Assembly (NCBI RefSeq): GCF_000970305.1 | Contig: NZ_CP009517.1 | Span: 1,116,001 to 1,180,000 of the forward strand | Direction of reading: 5' to 3' | Length of the DNA stretch: 64,000 bases | Origin: Methanosarcina barkeri 3 | GTDB taxonomy: Archaea; Halobacteriota; Methanosarcinia; Methanosarcinales; Methanosarcinaceae | Shown here: in pieces, positions 19,967 through 29,062 of the stretch | How positions within the stretch are numbered: position 1 is the stretch's first letter | Layout of the letters: each line of letters opens with the position of its first letter | The notes under the pieces: model-generated | Seen by the model: the letters and a program-made list of their open reading frames with translations, nothing else | The model's database searches: none | Told to the model about the DNA's origin: nothing | Position numbers and translations under genes: made by a program

Positions 19967-20175
19967 TCATTCAACTATAACCAAAAGGTAAACCAGCAGC
20001 GACTCCACCAAATCAAAGTACCTGCCTATCCCACAAACAGCAGATACTTCTGCATTCAATGTTGCAAATGCTATTACTACCAGTGGCAGAACAATCACAA
20101 ATAAATATCGAAAAACTCTAACCCATTTCTAAAAACAGTTTTTACTACTGGTGTTATTACAATGCGTTTACCTCC
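19967..20175 (-). pseudogene. Remnant of a small membrane protein
   Basis: On the minus strand a GGAGG (20175-20171) is followed by VITPVVKTVF in one frame and then, after a shift, KWVRVFRYLFVIVLPLVVIAF...VYLLVIVE in another, ending at TGA 19969-19967. No intact start codon is visible. The two parts join naturally into one hydrophobic protein, so this looks like a frameshifted, dead gene. The remaining gap bases show nothing else. Confidence 0.35.
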
Positions 20176-20286
20176 TTAAAGATAACTTCCATATAGTTCA
20201 GACACTTATTTGAAATGAAGTAGAAGGATATCAAAATGGTAACTTTCAATTATTAGATCTTTATAATAGAGAGGGGTATCTCATTT

Positions 20287-20794
20287 TTAATTGTATAAGG
20301 AGTTCTTTGTCCGTTTTGCATTGCGAAGTCTTTTAACTTTAGATAACTGACCAATTGCTAAACAATAAGTTCCTAGTAGATCAGCTTCCTCCAAGTCGGC
20401 CATTGTGAAGTTTGTTCCTGCAAGGTTAGCTCCTGGAAAGGTTAGTTCCTGCAAGGCTTGCCATAAAACGATAAGTTCCCACAAGATTGGTTCCTGCTAG
20501 CTGATTCTTTACTAATTTGGCTCCCTCAAGGTAAACGTATGTTAATTTAGCTTCTCTAATTTGAGCTATTGGGAGAAAAGTTCCTCTTAAGTTAGTTTTT
20601 GTGAGGTTGGCTCCATCTAGATTAGCCATCTCAGGGTGAGTTTCTTTAAGGTCAGGCTCTTCGAAGCTAGCTTCTTTAAGATTAGCTTCCATAAGGTCAG
20701 CTCTCACAAGATTAGCTTTTTTAAGTATCATTTTTTCAAAGTTAGACTCTCTGAGGTTAGCCTCACTAATTTCAACCTCTGTAAGAATTGTCAT
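20287..20794 (-). pseudogene. Frameshifted pentapeptide-repeat protein
   Basis: From ATG 20794 the frame encodes pentapeptide repeats (ANLRE, ANLVR, ADLME, ANLKE, GANLTKTNLRG) for 122 residues and stops soon after LAGTNLS. The next frame resumes with PGANLAGTNFTMADLEEADLLGTY and ends at 20287. Removing about one base near 20440 joins GTNLS-PGANL-AGTNF in perfect register. Pentapeptide proteins form a four-sided beta-helix; some protect gyrase. Whether this is a decayed gene or a sequencing/slippage artefact cannot be told. Confidence 0.7.
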
Positions 20795-21137
20795 TTGACA
20801 ATCTGTCCTCCTCTACTCTTAAAATTAAATAAACCCACAGTCCATTTTGTGCTCTAAAAGTTTAACAATATGGTTTAAAACTTTAAAAATAATAGAGGAA
20901 ATATACGTTACACTATATAGAACTTTTGGAATAGTATGAATATGTACTATAGTTAAGGAATTTTTCTTGCCTGAAAGCCATAGATTTTGTACTAGAAGCA
21001 AGTCTTAAATTTTGGCCTATTTGCATGAAATCGATACTTTTTCCCAGCTTGTAATTTATTAAAATATTTGGCAAATGTTAAGGAAATTGACGCAATTGTC
21101 ACAATTCCTCACTTAACCGAAAACGCATGGAAAGGTA

Positions 21138-22157
21138 TTACATGTTTTTCTTGCCTTTCGTACTATTTTTCTTAACTTCTTCCTTGCTGACCTTGCTGCT
21201 AGCAGCCAGAGTGTCTGGATCGGTGACAGCCTTTACTTCAGCCCTTATGAAGGCTTTATCCTTCAGACCGCCGTCCTCGTGTTCAAGTTCCTCCTTAGCC
21301 ACAAGTAAAGCTTCTTTCTGCTCCTCACTGACAGTAGGATAGGCCAAGTTGAGGCTCTTCATAGTGCTGTAGAGTACAGCCGCCACAGCCAGCCTGGTGA
21401 ACCACTTATGATCGGCTGGCACGATGTACCAGGGAGCCCACTCAGTACTTGTGTGATTAAACATGTCTTCGTAGGCTGCCATATAATCGTCCCAAAAAGC
21501 CCGCTCTTTCATATCGGCTGCGGAGAACTTCCAGTTCTTTTCCGGCTCCAGCGCCCGCTCCAGGAAACGCTCCTTTTGTGTCTCTTTAGACACATACAGG
21601 AAGAGCTTTACTACAATGATGCCGTTGTCAACTAGGTATTTCTCGAAGTTATTGATCTCCTCGAAGCGCCGATTCCAGATATCTTTGTCCTTCAGCGATG
21701 GGGGAAGCTTTTGGCCAGCAAGAAACTCAGGGTGCACGCGTACGGCAAGGACCTCTTCATAGTAAGAACGATTAAAAATTCCGATACGGCCACGAGCAGG
21801 CAGGGCCTTGAAGTTACGCCACAGATAATCGTGATCAAGCTCCTCACCTGAGGGAACCTTGAAACTGTGAACATCGACCCCCTGTGGATTGACGCCTGAC
21901 ATTACGTGCTTGATGGTACTGTCCTTGCCTGCTGCATCGAGGGCTTGAAGAATTATTAGTAGTGCATATTGATCTTGAGCCCAGAGTTTGTCCTGCATCT
22001 CGGCCAGAATCTTGATGCCTTCGGTCAGGGCCTCTTTGGCCTCTTCCTTTTTCACCCATTTACCGGTGAAGTCGGGATTGTAGTCCTTTTTCAGGTTGAT
22101 TTTCTTGCCGGAAGGAACCCTCAGGACATCCAGCAATTCTTCTATTCTGTTTGCCAT
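21138..22157 (-). CDS. ppk2: Polyphosphate kinase 2 family (polyphosphate:nucleotide phosphotransferase)
   Basis: A 339-residue cytoplasmic kinase. The Walker A motif reads ALDAAGKDSTIKHV (residues 72-85), followed by the family motif ARGRIGIFNRSYYEEVL (about 116-132) containing the lid arginine and acidic residues. PPK2 enzymes transfer phosphate between polyphosphate and nucleotides (AMP, ADP or GDP). The 40-residue C-terminal tail is charged and lysine-rich, perhaps for polyphosphate binding. The gene stands alone. With the CYTH-HD-CHAD protein it suggests polyphosphate handling as a local theme. Confidence 0.93.
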   Translation of the reverse strand: MANRIEELLDVLRVPSGKKINLKKDYNPDFTGKWVKKEEAKEALTEGIKILAEMQDKLWAQDQYALLIILQALDAAGKDSTIKHVMSGVNPQGVDVHSFKVPSGEELDHDYLWRNFKALPARGRIGIFNRSYYEEVLAVRVHPEFLAGQKLPPSLKDKDIWNRRFEEINNFEKYLVDNGIIVVKLFLYVSKETQKERFLERALEPEKNWKFSAADMKERAFWDDYMAAYEDMFNHTSTEWAPWYIVPADHKWFTRLAVAAVLYSTMKSLNLAYPTVSEEQKEALLVAKEELEHEDGGLKDKAFIRAEVKAVTDPDTLAASSKVSKEEVKKNSTKGKKNM

Positions 22158-23318
22158 AATTTAACTCCCTCTGTATTACTTCCTGTATTTAATATTCAAG
22201 ACTTGTTACTTACTAAAGTCATCCCTAGATGTTTAAGTGGTGGGACTCATAGCATCGTCTGTGCTGTCAATGTGGTCAGTATGACAGATGAAGCAGCGAT
22301 TTTCCGAAATTTAGATACCTATGACCTTATAGGTTATTTCGTAGGAGTTATATACTCGACGTATGGAGCCAAAAACAAATATAGTAAGCGTAATAATTTG
22401 AGTTTACACTAAATATTTAACAATTTAATGCTACTGTTTTTCAGTTCAAGTAGATTAAGTCTTATCCCAATTATAGAACCAAGTTTAATTTTAAACACGC
22501 TATAATTTTAAACACGTTATAGGCGTCATGATTTAATATAATTTGAACTCGTAAGGAATGCAGATAAACAAAAATTTACAGAAAAATATATTGGAAACTC
22601 AAAACCCCTTTATTTCCAGTGGAATATCTGTTATTTTTCTTTCTTCAATATACTTCATTATTTTTGTTGATATATTAATTAGGTTTATATGGTTTAAATA
22701 AAAAATAGTAGTGTCCAGAATAATTGATTTATTCTGAGAAGTAAGTTTTCCAAGGTTTTGAGAAAAATAGAGCGACCCTGTTACTTCTACTTTTCAATAA
22801 CCCACATACATTATCTAATTTTGAGTTTTTCTTTTAAGAGTATAACTAAATACAAAACATAGTGTATTTATTAATCATTTTTTACATTAGGTACATAAAA
22901 CTAAATCGAGTAGCTATATATAGAGCTCAGTAGATCTCAGTTTCAAGTAAAGTAAGAATAGAATGAGCAAGACAGAGGAGTTAGATATCATAAAAGTGCA
23001 CATCTTTTAGGTATCCACTTCTCAGGGACATTTCATATGTCTGAAATTGCAAACTCTATACCTAATCGGTTTCTGGATATTGTAGTCACAGGCAATGACC
23101 AGACAGAGAGTGAGCTTGTAATTGTAAAAAGCCTTCTTACTGAGACGCTGAAAATTTGTACTGTGAAACTGAAAATTCACCAGGGTTACCAAACGTTCAA
23201 AAGGGTTTAAATATCAGATTTTGGATAGTGAGTGAATAAAATTGCGAGATAAACTCTAGCAGGTTATCTTCATGAACTCACAATCAAAATAGTTAAAAAC
23301 AGATTCTTTTTAGGTGAC
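22158..23318. other. Long gap with one weak small frame
   Basis: More than 1.1 kb without a convincing gene. The only frame of note is 23037-23210 on the + strand, 57 residues (MSEIANSIPNRFLDIVVTGN...), with no recognised family and no clear ribosome-binding site. The last 100 bases probably hold the promoter of the flippase at 23319. Confidence 0.35.
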
Positions 23319-24773
23319 ATGGTGTCATATCGAAAGTTTGTAAGAGACGTTGGCCTTATCGGGACAGTTCAGGTACTTACTAGCCTGGGAACTTTCTTCC
23401 TACTTCCGATAATCACAAAAACCCTTGGAACATATGATTACGGACTTTGGGCCCAGATCAATATTATTGTATCTCTTGTTTCTTCAGTTGCACTTATGGG
23501 TCTTTCCATGGGGTTTGTCAGGTTTTTATCTTCTGAAACTGACAGAAAGATGATAAGAGAAGCTTTATATTCTATTCTCTTCTTTGTGGCGATCTCTGGC
23601 TTCCTGGCCTCTTTGTTAGTTTATATATTTGCAGAGCCTCTCGCAACCGTTGTTTTCAAGGATCCTGAAGCGACTTATTTTATCCAGGCAGGTTCCGCCT
23701 TGATCCTCCTGACTGTAGTCGAATCAATATCTCTTTATTATTTCAGAGTTTTCAGGCAGATTAAAAGATATTCTTACTTTATTCTACTCGAAACATTTGG
23801 AAAGTTATTTTTTATCCTGGTCCTTATTAAATTGGGGTACGGACTTTTAGGTGTGATAGTCGCAACCCTGCTTGTACAGAGCTTTATTTTTATAATTTCT
23901 CTTGTGACAATCGTATCGCAGATAGGATTTACTATTCCCAGGTTTACTCACATAAAAGAGTACCTGCAATTCTCATTCCCTTTAACTCCCAGTGCTCTTG
24001 TAACGTGGGTCACAGCGTCCAGTGACAGATTTTTGGTAACTTATTTTCTGGGTCTTGGGAGCGCAGGTATATATTCAGCAGCTTATTCCATTGGAACTCT
24101 CATCCAGCTTCTTGTAACTCCTCTTCAGGTTATTCTTCTCCCGGAACTTTCAAAGTTATTCGATGAAGACAAACTTGATCAGGTGAGGATCTACTTATCG
24201 AATTCATTGAGATATTTCCTTCTTATTACCGTTCCAGCTGTTTTTGGCCTTTCTGCTCTTGCAAAGCCTCTTCTCGGAATTTTTACGACTCAAGACTTCC
24301 TTTCAGGCTGGCTTGTAATCCCAATTGTTGCACTTTCAGGTCTTTTAGCAGGAGTTTTCCAAATCTTTGTCAATATAATGTTTCTTGTAAAAGAAACAAA
24401 ATCTGCTACTTACATTAATATCATTGCTGCAGTTTCGAACATATTACTAAACCTTTTGCTCATACCTTCTATTGGCTTTGTAGGAGCAGCACTATCAACC
24501 CTGATCTCTTATTTTTTAATGATTGTACTCTGTATCTACGTATCTAGGAAGCATTTTGTGTTTGACTATTATTATTATGACATCGCAAAAAGTGTCTTCT
24601 CCTCTTTTGGGATGTATCTGTCTGTTTCTCACTTTGCTATTTCAAACGTCTATGAACTTTTTGGAGTAGCAGCATTGGGAGCATTTATCTATATCTCTTT
24701 AATGCTTATTATCGGTGGTTTCAGCAAATGCGAACTTTCTGCGGTGATAAAATATACTCCCCCAAGAGTGTAA
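23319..24773 (+). CDS. Polysaccharide flippase (Wzx/RfbX, MOP superfamily)
   Basis: A 484-residue membrane protein with about 14 membrane segments and the N-terminal pattern of polysaccharide biosynthesis proteins (RDVGLIGTVQVLTSLGTFFLLPIITKTLG). It would flip lipid-linked oligosaccharide across the membrane for surface glycans or protein glycosylation. No glycosyltransferases are next to it here. A second, distantly related flippase is at 37286. Length is normal for the family. Confidence 0.88.
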   Translation: MVSYRKFVRDVGLIGTVQVLTSLGTFFLLPIITKTLGTYDYGLWAQINIIVSLVSSVALMGLSMGFVRFLSSETDRKMIREALYSILFFVAISGFLASLLVYIFAEPLATVVFKDPEATYFIQAGSALILLTVVESISLYYFRVFRQIKRYSYFILLETFGKLFFILVLIKLGYGLLGVIVATLLVQSFIFIISLVTIVSQIGFTIPRFTHIKEYLQFSFPLTPSALVTWVTASSDRFLVTYFLGLGSAGIYSAAYSIGTLIQLLVTPLQVILLPELSKLFDEDKLDQVRIYLSNSLRYFLLITVPAVFGLSALAKPLLGIFTTQDFLSGWLVIPIVALSGLLAGVFQIFVNIMFLVKETKSATYINIIAAVSNILLNLLLIPSIGFVGAALSTLISYFLMIVLCIYVSRKHFVFDYYYYDIAKSVFSSFGMYLSVSHFAISNVYELFGVAALGAFIYISLMLIIGGFSKCELSAVIKYTPPRV

Positions 24774-25100
24774 TTAAAAGTAGGACTGCGTCTTGATTCA
24801 CTTTCAACTTTAAATCTTTTTATCTTTTCTATAATTAACTCATCTTCCATTAACTCGTTTTCCAGAAGAATGGCGAATTTAAAGAATGGATGAATAACAA
24901 ATGATAAAGTTAAGAAATGAATGATATGTCCGACTTTTCGCAGATGTTCTCAAAAAAACAACAATTTCCCTGCTATCGGTTTTGGAGAATTTCTCAAAAA
25001 TCTCCTGTTAAACTCTCCTGTTATTTTCTCAACTGAAGTTTTGGAAAATCCATCTGAAAGTTTTCACTGAAGGTAAAAATGTCGAAAATTGAAGGATATT

Positions 25101-25295
25101 TTAAAAATATTTTCTTCTTACTTCATATCCAGTTACCAGAAAAACGATAACGGAAAGAATTGTGAAAATTGTAAGGACATCTACGGAAAGTAAGATATGT
25201 GGTGAACGAATGACAAATGATAAAATTAAGGAGGAAATGAAGAACGAATGAAAAATTAATTCAGGAATAACTTCATTCTTTTTTGTTAACCCCAC
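25101..25295 (-). CDS. Possible small two-segment membrane protein
   Basis: A 64-residue frame with two hydrophobic stretches (residues 10-28 and 38-57) and a basic end (EVRRKYF). It overlaps the 3' end of the E1-like gene by 23 bases in another frame, which is possible in a tight operon but also possible by chance. No family recognised. Confidence 0.35.
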   Translation of the reverse strand: MGLTKKNEVIPELIFHSFFISSLILSFVIRSPHILLSVDVLTIFTILSVIVFLVTGYEVRRKYF

Positions 25296-26004
25296 ATATC
25301 GGGCAATTTTCAGATTTATTAATCTTCAGTTCACTAAAAGAGCATGAAAGCCCGTCCCATAACAAAAGGCGATTTTCCAGCAGCTCTCCCTGCCCTGTCA
25401 GATACTTAATCGCTTCATTAGCCTGGATAGCTCCTATTACTCCTGGAGTAGTTCCAAGTACCGGAAATACTTCTTTCTTAAAGGAAGTTGGAAAAATACA
25501 GCAAAGACATGGCGTCTTTCCCGGAATTATTGTTGTTGCCTGGCCTCTGTATCCTGAGACTGCTCCATGAACCAGGGGTATATTCCGTTTCACTGCAAAT
25601 CTGTTCAGCACGTGTCTTGTATCAAAATTGTCAAGAGCATCTATTATAATATCACATGGAGGAACTATTGAGTCTGCGTTTTCATCCGTGATTTTTTCCC
25701 TGATAGTCTCGACTTTTATTTCTGGATTCAGGGAAAAGAGTTTTTCTTCTGCAGATTTAATCTTTTCTATCCCAACATCCTTTTCATGATGGAGAAATTG
25801 CCTGTTGAGGTTGCTAAGTTCTACAGAATCAAAGTCTGCAAGTACTATTTTCCCAACACCTGCAACTGCAAGGTAAGTGGAAATAGGAGATCCAAGCCCT
25901 CCTGCTCCGACAACAAGCGCTGTTGCTTTTTTTAGTTTTTCCTGACCTTCTTCCCCAAAAAGCATTATCTGCCTGATATATTTCTCTGCTGTATATTTTT
26001 CCAT
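25273..26004 (-). CDS. HesA/MoeB/ThiF-type E1-like adenylyltransferase
   Basis: A 243-residue enzyme of the ubiquitin-E1-like family. It has the ATP-binding GAGGLGSP (residues 33-40), LADFDSVELSNLNRQFLH, a cysteine cluster TPCLCCIFP (about 174-182) and a C-terminal CPIC (about 235-238); two CxxC-type pairs usually bind zinc. These enzymes adenylate the C-terminal GG of MoaD/ThiS-type sulfur carriers. A carrier ending in GG is encoded at 30052 in this window. It follows iscS and iscU on the same strand, which fits sulfur transfer from cysteine through IscS to the carrier. Confidence 0.9.
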   Translation of the reverse strand: MEKYTAEKYIRQIMLFGEEGQEKLKKATALVVGAGGLGSPISTYLAVAGVGKIVLADFDSVELSNLNRQFLHHEKDVGIEKIKSAEEKLFSLNPEIKVETIREKITDENADSIVPPCDIIIDALDNFDTRHVLNRFAVKRNIPLVHGAVSGYRGQATTIIPGKTPCLCCIFPTSFKKEVFPVLGTTPGVIGAIQANEAIKYLTGQGELLENRLLLWDGLSCSFSELKINKSENCPICGVNKKE

Positions 26005-26064
26005 TTATATGCTCCGGGATTTTAATGTCCTATAGTTTCCAGGGATCGATCATAAGAACCAGGA

Positions 26065-26454
26065 TTATTCATCCCACGGCTCAATCCCTTTTTTCTTTAG
26101 ATAATCATTAATTGCCTCATGTATTGCTTCTTCTGCCAGCATTGAACAGTGCATTTTTATCGGAGGAAGTCCGTCAAGAGCTTCTGCAACAGCTTTATTT
26201 GAAAGTTTCCAGGCCTCTTCCAGGGTTTTTCCCTTAATCATTTCAGTTGCCATACTGCTTGATGCAATTGCAGCTCCGCACCCGAAGGTTTGAAACTTAA
26301 CGTCTGAAATCCTATCATTCTCAACCTTGAGGTAGATTTTCATTATATCTCCGCACTTCGCATTTCCAACCTCTCCTACACCGTCACTGTCCTCAATACT
26401 CCCCATGTTTCTCGGATTTGAAAAATGATCCATTACTTTAAGGCTGTAGTCCAT
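26065..26454 (-). CDS. iscU: Iron-sulfur cluster scaffold IscU/NifU N-terminal type
   Basis: A 129-residue scaffold protein. The three cluster-ligand cysteines are visible in NAKCGD (residue 34), TFGCGAA (about 60) and MHCSMLA (about 102), with the adjacent aspartate. It assembles [2Fe-2S]/[4Fe-4S] clusters with sulfur from IscS. It lies 136 bases downstream of iscS and is followed by the E1-like gene, apparently in one operon. It lacks the LPPVK motif used by HscA; the corresponding stretch is LPPIK, close but changed. Confidence 0.95.
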   Translation of the reverse strand: MDYSLKVMDHFSNPRNMGSIEDSDGVGEVGNAKCGDIMKIYLKVENDRISDVKFQTFGCGAAIASSSMATEMIKGKTLEEAWKLSNKAVAEALDGLPPIKMHCSMLAEEAIHEAINDYLKKKGIEPWDE

Positions 26455-26589
26455 GAACGGTCCTCCAATGCTACTTCTCCAATTATATCTCAGTTTTTAT
26501 ATCTCAGTTTTCAGTCACTCAAAAATATTCAATAGTAATAAAACTTTTAAAACGACATCAGTTAATCCAATCTCGTAAACAGTTGCCCC

Positions 26590-27774
26590 TCAAATAGTCC
26601 TGTAATCTTTGGGGGTAAGTGGGGACATGTTTCTTAGCTTCTGCACGATCTCAGGCACAGCCTCAAGTACCCTGTCCACATCCTTTTCTGAATTCATCCT
26701 TCCGAGGCTAAGCCTCAGTGACCCGTGAACGATTTCGTGCGGGACTCCGCAAGCCGTAAGCACATGTGAAGGTTCGAGAGAAGAAGAGTTACATGCACTC
26801 CCAGTAGACGCAAAAATTCCTTTTGCGTTCAATAACAGCAAAAGTGATTCACCCTCTATGTATTCGAACGTAACATTTACGTTATTTGCAAGCCTCTCTA
26901 TGGGATGCCCGTTGAGGTGAGCTTTCGGGATTTTCAAAAAACCTTCAATAAGGCGCTCTTTCAACTCAAGCAGAATTTTATTTGATTCTTCAATTTCGGC
27001 TGTTGCAAGCTCTATGGCTTTTCCAAGGCCTACAATAGCAGGGACATTTTCAGTTCCGGCTCTTCGCTTTCTTTCCTGAGCCCCGCCGTGAAGAAGAGTA
27101 TCGATTTTTGTCCCTTTTCGAATGTAGAGGGCTCCGCAGCCTTTTGGGCCTTCGAATTTATGACCTGAAAGTGACAGAAGGTCAATATTCATTTTATTGA
27201 CATCGATAGGAATATGGCCTATTGCCTGCACGGCATCCGTATGGAAATAGATTCGGTTCTCTTTAGCGATTTTTCCTATTTCCTCTACAGGCTGGATTGT
27301 CCCTATTTCGTTGTTTGCAAGCATTATGGAAATAAGGATGGTATCGTCTCGAATCGCCTTCTTCACTTCCTCAGGGGATACCATTCCGTATTTGTCTACA
27401 GGCAGGTATGTTACCTCAAAGCCCTGCCCTTCCAGCCAGGCACAGGTGTGCAGGACTGCATGGTGCTCGATAGAAGAGGTGATTATGTGTTTTCCTTTAC
27501 TCCGGTTTGCAAAGGCTATTCCCTTGATTGCCCAGTTATCGGATTCAGTGCCTCCTGATGTGAAATAAATCTCGTTTTCTTCAGCCCCGAGAGCATTGGC
27601 AACCTTTTTTCTCGCTTTGTCTATTGCGTGTTTTGAGATTTTTCCGATCTCATAAATCGAAGAAGGGTTTCCGAAATTCTCAGTCATGTAAGGAAGCATC
27701 TCTTCGACAACTTCTTTTCTTACAGGAGTTGTAGCTGAGTTGTCCATGTAAATGGTCTTTTTTTCAGTGGTCAC
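26590..27774 (-). CDS. iscS: Cysteine desulfurase IscS/NifS
   Basis: A PLP enzyme that removes sulfur from cysteine for Fe-S clusters and thiolation. The PLP lysine is in SGHKFEGPKG and the catalytic cysteine in STGSACNSSS, both intact. I place the start at GTG 27774 (MTTEKKTIYMDNSATTP), with AAGGTG five bases upstream; the frame is open to a TTG at 27810, but that would put the operator inside the gene. Two copies of the CAATTG-centred palindrome lie at 27784-27797 and 27804-27817, between the start and a TATA-like box, suggesting repression. First gene of iscS-iscU-E1. Confidence 0.95.
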   Translation of the reverse strand: MTTEKKTIYMDNSATTPVRKEVVEEMLPYMTENFGNPSSIYEIGKISKHAIDKARKKVANALGAEENEIYFTSGGTESDNWAIKGIAFANRSKGKHIITSSIEHHAVLHTCAWLEGQGFEVTYLPVDKYGMVSPEEVKKAIRDDTILISIMLANNEIGTIQPVEEIGKIAKENRIYFHTDAVQAIGHIPIDVNKMNIDLLSLSGHKFEGPKGCGALYIRKGTKIDTLLHGGAQERKRRAGTENVPAIVGLGKAIELATAEIEESNKILLELKERLIEGFLKIPKAHLNGHPIERLANNVNVTFEYIEGESLLLLLNAKGIFASTGSACNSSSLEPSHVLTACGVPHEIVHGSLRLSLGRMNSEKDVDRVLEAVPEIVQKLRNMSPLTPKDYRTI

Positions 27775-27783
27775 ACTCACACC

Positions 27784-27817
27784 TTCACAATCGTGAATAA
27801 CCAATAACAATTGTGAA
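27784..27817 (-). promoter_or_regulatory. iscS promoter with two operator palindromes
   Basis: TTCACAATCGTGAA (27784-27797, one mismatch to the palindrome) and ATAACAATTGTGAA (27804-27817, one good half) are 20 bases apart centre to centre. The second abuts a minus-strand TATA-like box (TATATAAG complement, about 27817-27825). Binding here would block TFB/RNA polymerase. Confidence 0.7.
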
Positions 27818-28115
27818 TATATAAGTTTTATCGTAAGATACCAGGAAAAAATTATAGATATACAGGAAGAGTCAAGGAACCTATAATATAGACAGGAGGA
27901 ATCCAGGAGCTTACAGACAGGAGTAATCCAGGAGCCTACAGACAGGAGAAACCCTGGAATCCTTTCAGAAACTCTTTTGAATTGTTTCAGAAACTTTTTA
28001 AATTGTTAAAAATCAAGCCATTTTTCTCTGAGCTTTATTTCTCATAGAGCTGTCTGAGGATCTCATTATTGTTTTTTCCAATGATAACAATTTATATGTA
28101 TGCCAGACATATTCG

Positions 28116-28129
28116 TTTTCAATTGTGAA
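28116..28129 (+). promoter_or_regulatory. Partial operator upstream of the HTH regulator
   Basis: TTTTCAATTGTGAA keeps one perfect half of the palindrome and lies 16 bases after a TATA-like TTTATATGTA (28091-28100), 40 bases before the regulator's start. This fits autoregulation. Confidence 0.5.
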
Positions 28130-28168
28130 ATTTCAAAAATTGTAATATCTTAATAAGTGATGGTAATT

Positions 28169-28525
28169 ATGGAAACTCCGTGTCAGAAGATTGTGTGGGA
28201 TCTGGTCCCCGCAATAAGGGCCAGTCTTGCAATCGAACTCGTAAAAAAAGGACAGTCACAGGCAGCATCTGCAAAGTTGCTGGAGATTGCCCCATCGGCA
28301 GTTTCCCAGTATATTTCGGGAAAAAGAGGATACAGAATCGAGTTTCAGGGCGAAACTAAAGAATTGATTGAAAAGCTTGCTCAGGACCTGATTGAGAACA
28401 GAGTTGATGACTTTGTAGCGAGAATCTGTGAGATCTGTGTAAGTGCCAGAGGAATTGAAAATAGGTGCAATAACGGTTGCGGTCAGGAAGAACATGCAGA
28501 GGATGAAACAGAAGATAAAACTTGA
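28169..28525 (+). CDS. HTH transcriptional regulator with cysteine cluster (COG2522-like)
   Basis: A 118-residue protein. C5 is near the N-terminus (METPCQKIVW, then LVPAIRASLA). A helix-turn-helix spans about residues 33-54 (AKLLEIAPSAVSQYISGKRG), and the C-terminal part has C87-x2-C90 and C100-x3-C104. This is the layout of archaeal COG2522 predicted regulators, in which the cysteines may hold an Fe-S cluster or zinc (inference). It sits beside iscS, is divergent from it, and has a partial operator in front. It is the best candidate for the factor that reads the TTCACAATTGTGAA sites. ATG 28160 is an alternative start. Confidence 0.8.
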   Translation: METPCQKIVWDLVPAIRASLAIELVKKGQSQAASAKLLEIAPSAVSQYISGKRGYRIEFQGETKELIEKLAQDLIENRVDDFVARICEICVSARGIENRCNNGCGQEEHAEDETEDKT

Positions 28526-28801
28526 AGGTAAAACAGTAGGTAAAACTTGAAGGTAAAGTTGAAGATATAGAAAAATCAGAAGTATAAAGTCGGACTTTAC
28601 CAGGTAATGTATTGATTTTAGAGCTTTTTTATTGTTTTTCGGTCTTTTTACTGTTTTTAGGTCCTTTTATTGATTTTCCAATCCCTTAATGTTTTTCCAG
28701 TTCTTCATTATTTTTTACATCCTGCTGTCTGATTCTTTTTGTTCTTATATACGGTTTTTAGTATAGAAATTTCTCGATAACTATATTAAACATAAAATTG
28801 A

Positions 28802-28815
28802 TTCACAATTGTGAA
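28802..28815 (+). promoter_or_regulatory. Perfect operator palindrome between convergent genes
   Basis: TTCACAATTGTGAA, exact, 12-14 bases after CTATATTAAA (28781-28790), a TATA-like box. No protein gene starts downstream on the + strand; the LarE-like gene ends at 29063 from the other side. It suggests a short transcript of its own. Confidence 0.65.
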
Positions 28816-28880
28816 TTTCCTGTAGATTATATAGTGTTTCCCTGTCCAGTCTGGACAGTTACAAAAATTTGATTTCTCTT
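28816..28880 (+). ncRNA. Candidate small RNA behind an operator
   Basis: Downstream of the palindrome at 28802 a perfect 7-bp hairpin CTGTCCA-GTC-TGGACAG (28842-28858) is followed by a T-rich tract. About 20 bases later (from 28890) is a second imperfect inverted repeat GTCAC...GTGAC. There is no open frame. The arrangement promoter-operator-hairpin-T tract suggests a short regulated RNA, but no transcript evidence exists. Confidence 0.35.
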
Positions 28881-29062
28881 TTTATATTGTCACTGCACAC
28901 AACTGCAGAAGTTGTGACCAAGCTTAGTAGCACATTTAGTTACCTCCCTTACATAAGACAAAGTTCAGCTCTTAGAAAAGCTTGGTAACAGAGTTTGTTT
29001 TCCCATCATCTTTATAATGGAGGTATCGGGGTATTTTGAAAATCAGCCGTGAAATATTCAGT

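Noticed and set aside
21089-21110. CAATTGTCACAATT near the PPK2 gene as another operator
   Set aside because: Two half-like pieces in wrong spacing, not palindromic as a whole, and downstream of the PPK2 stop rather than at a promoter.
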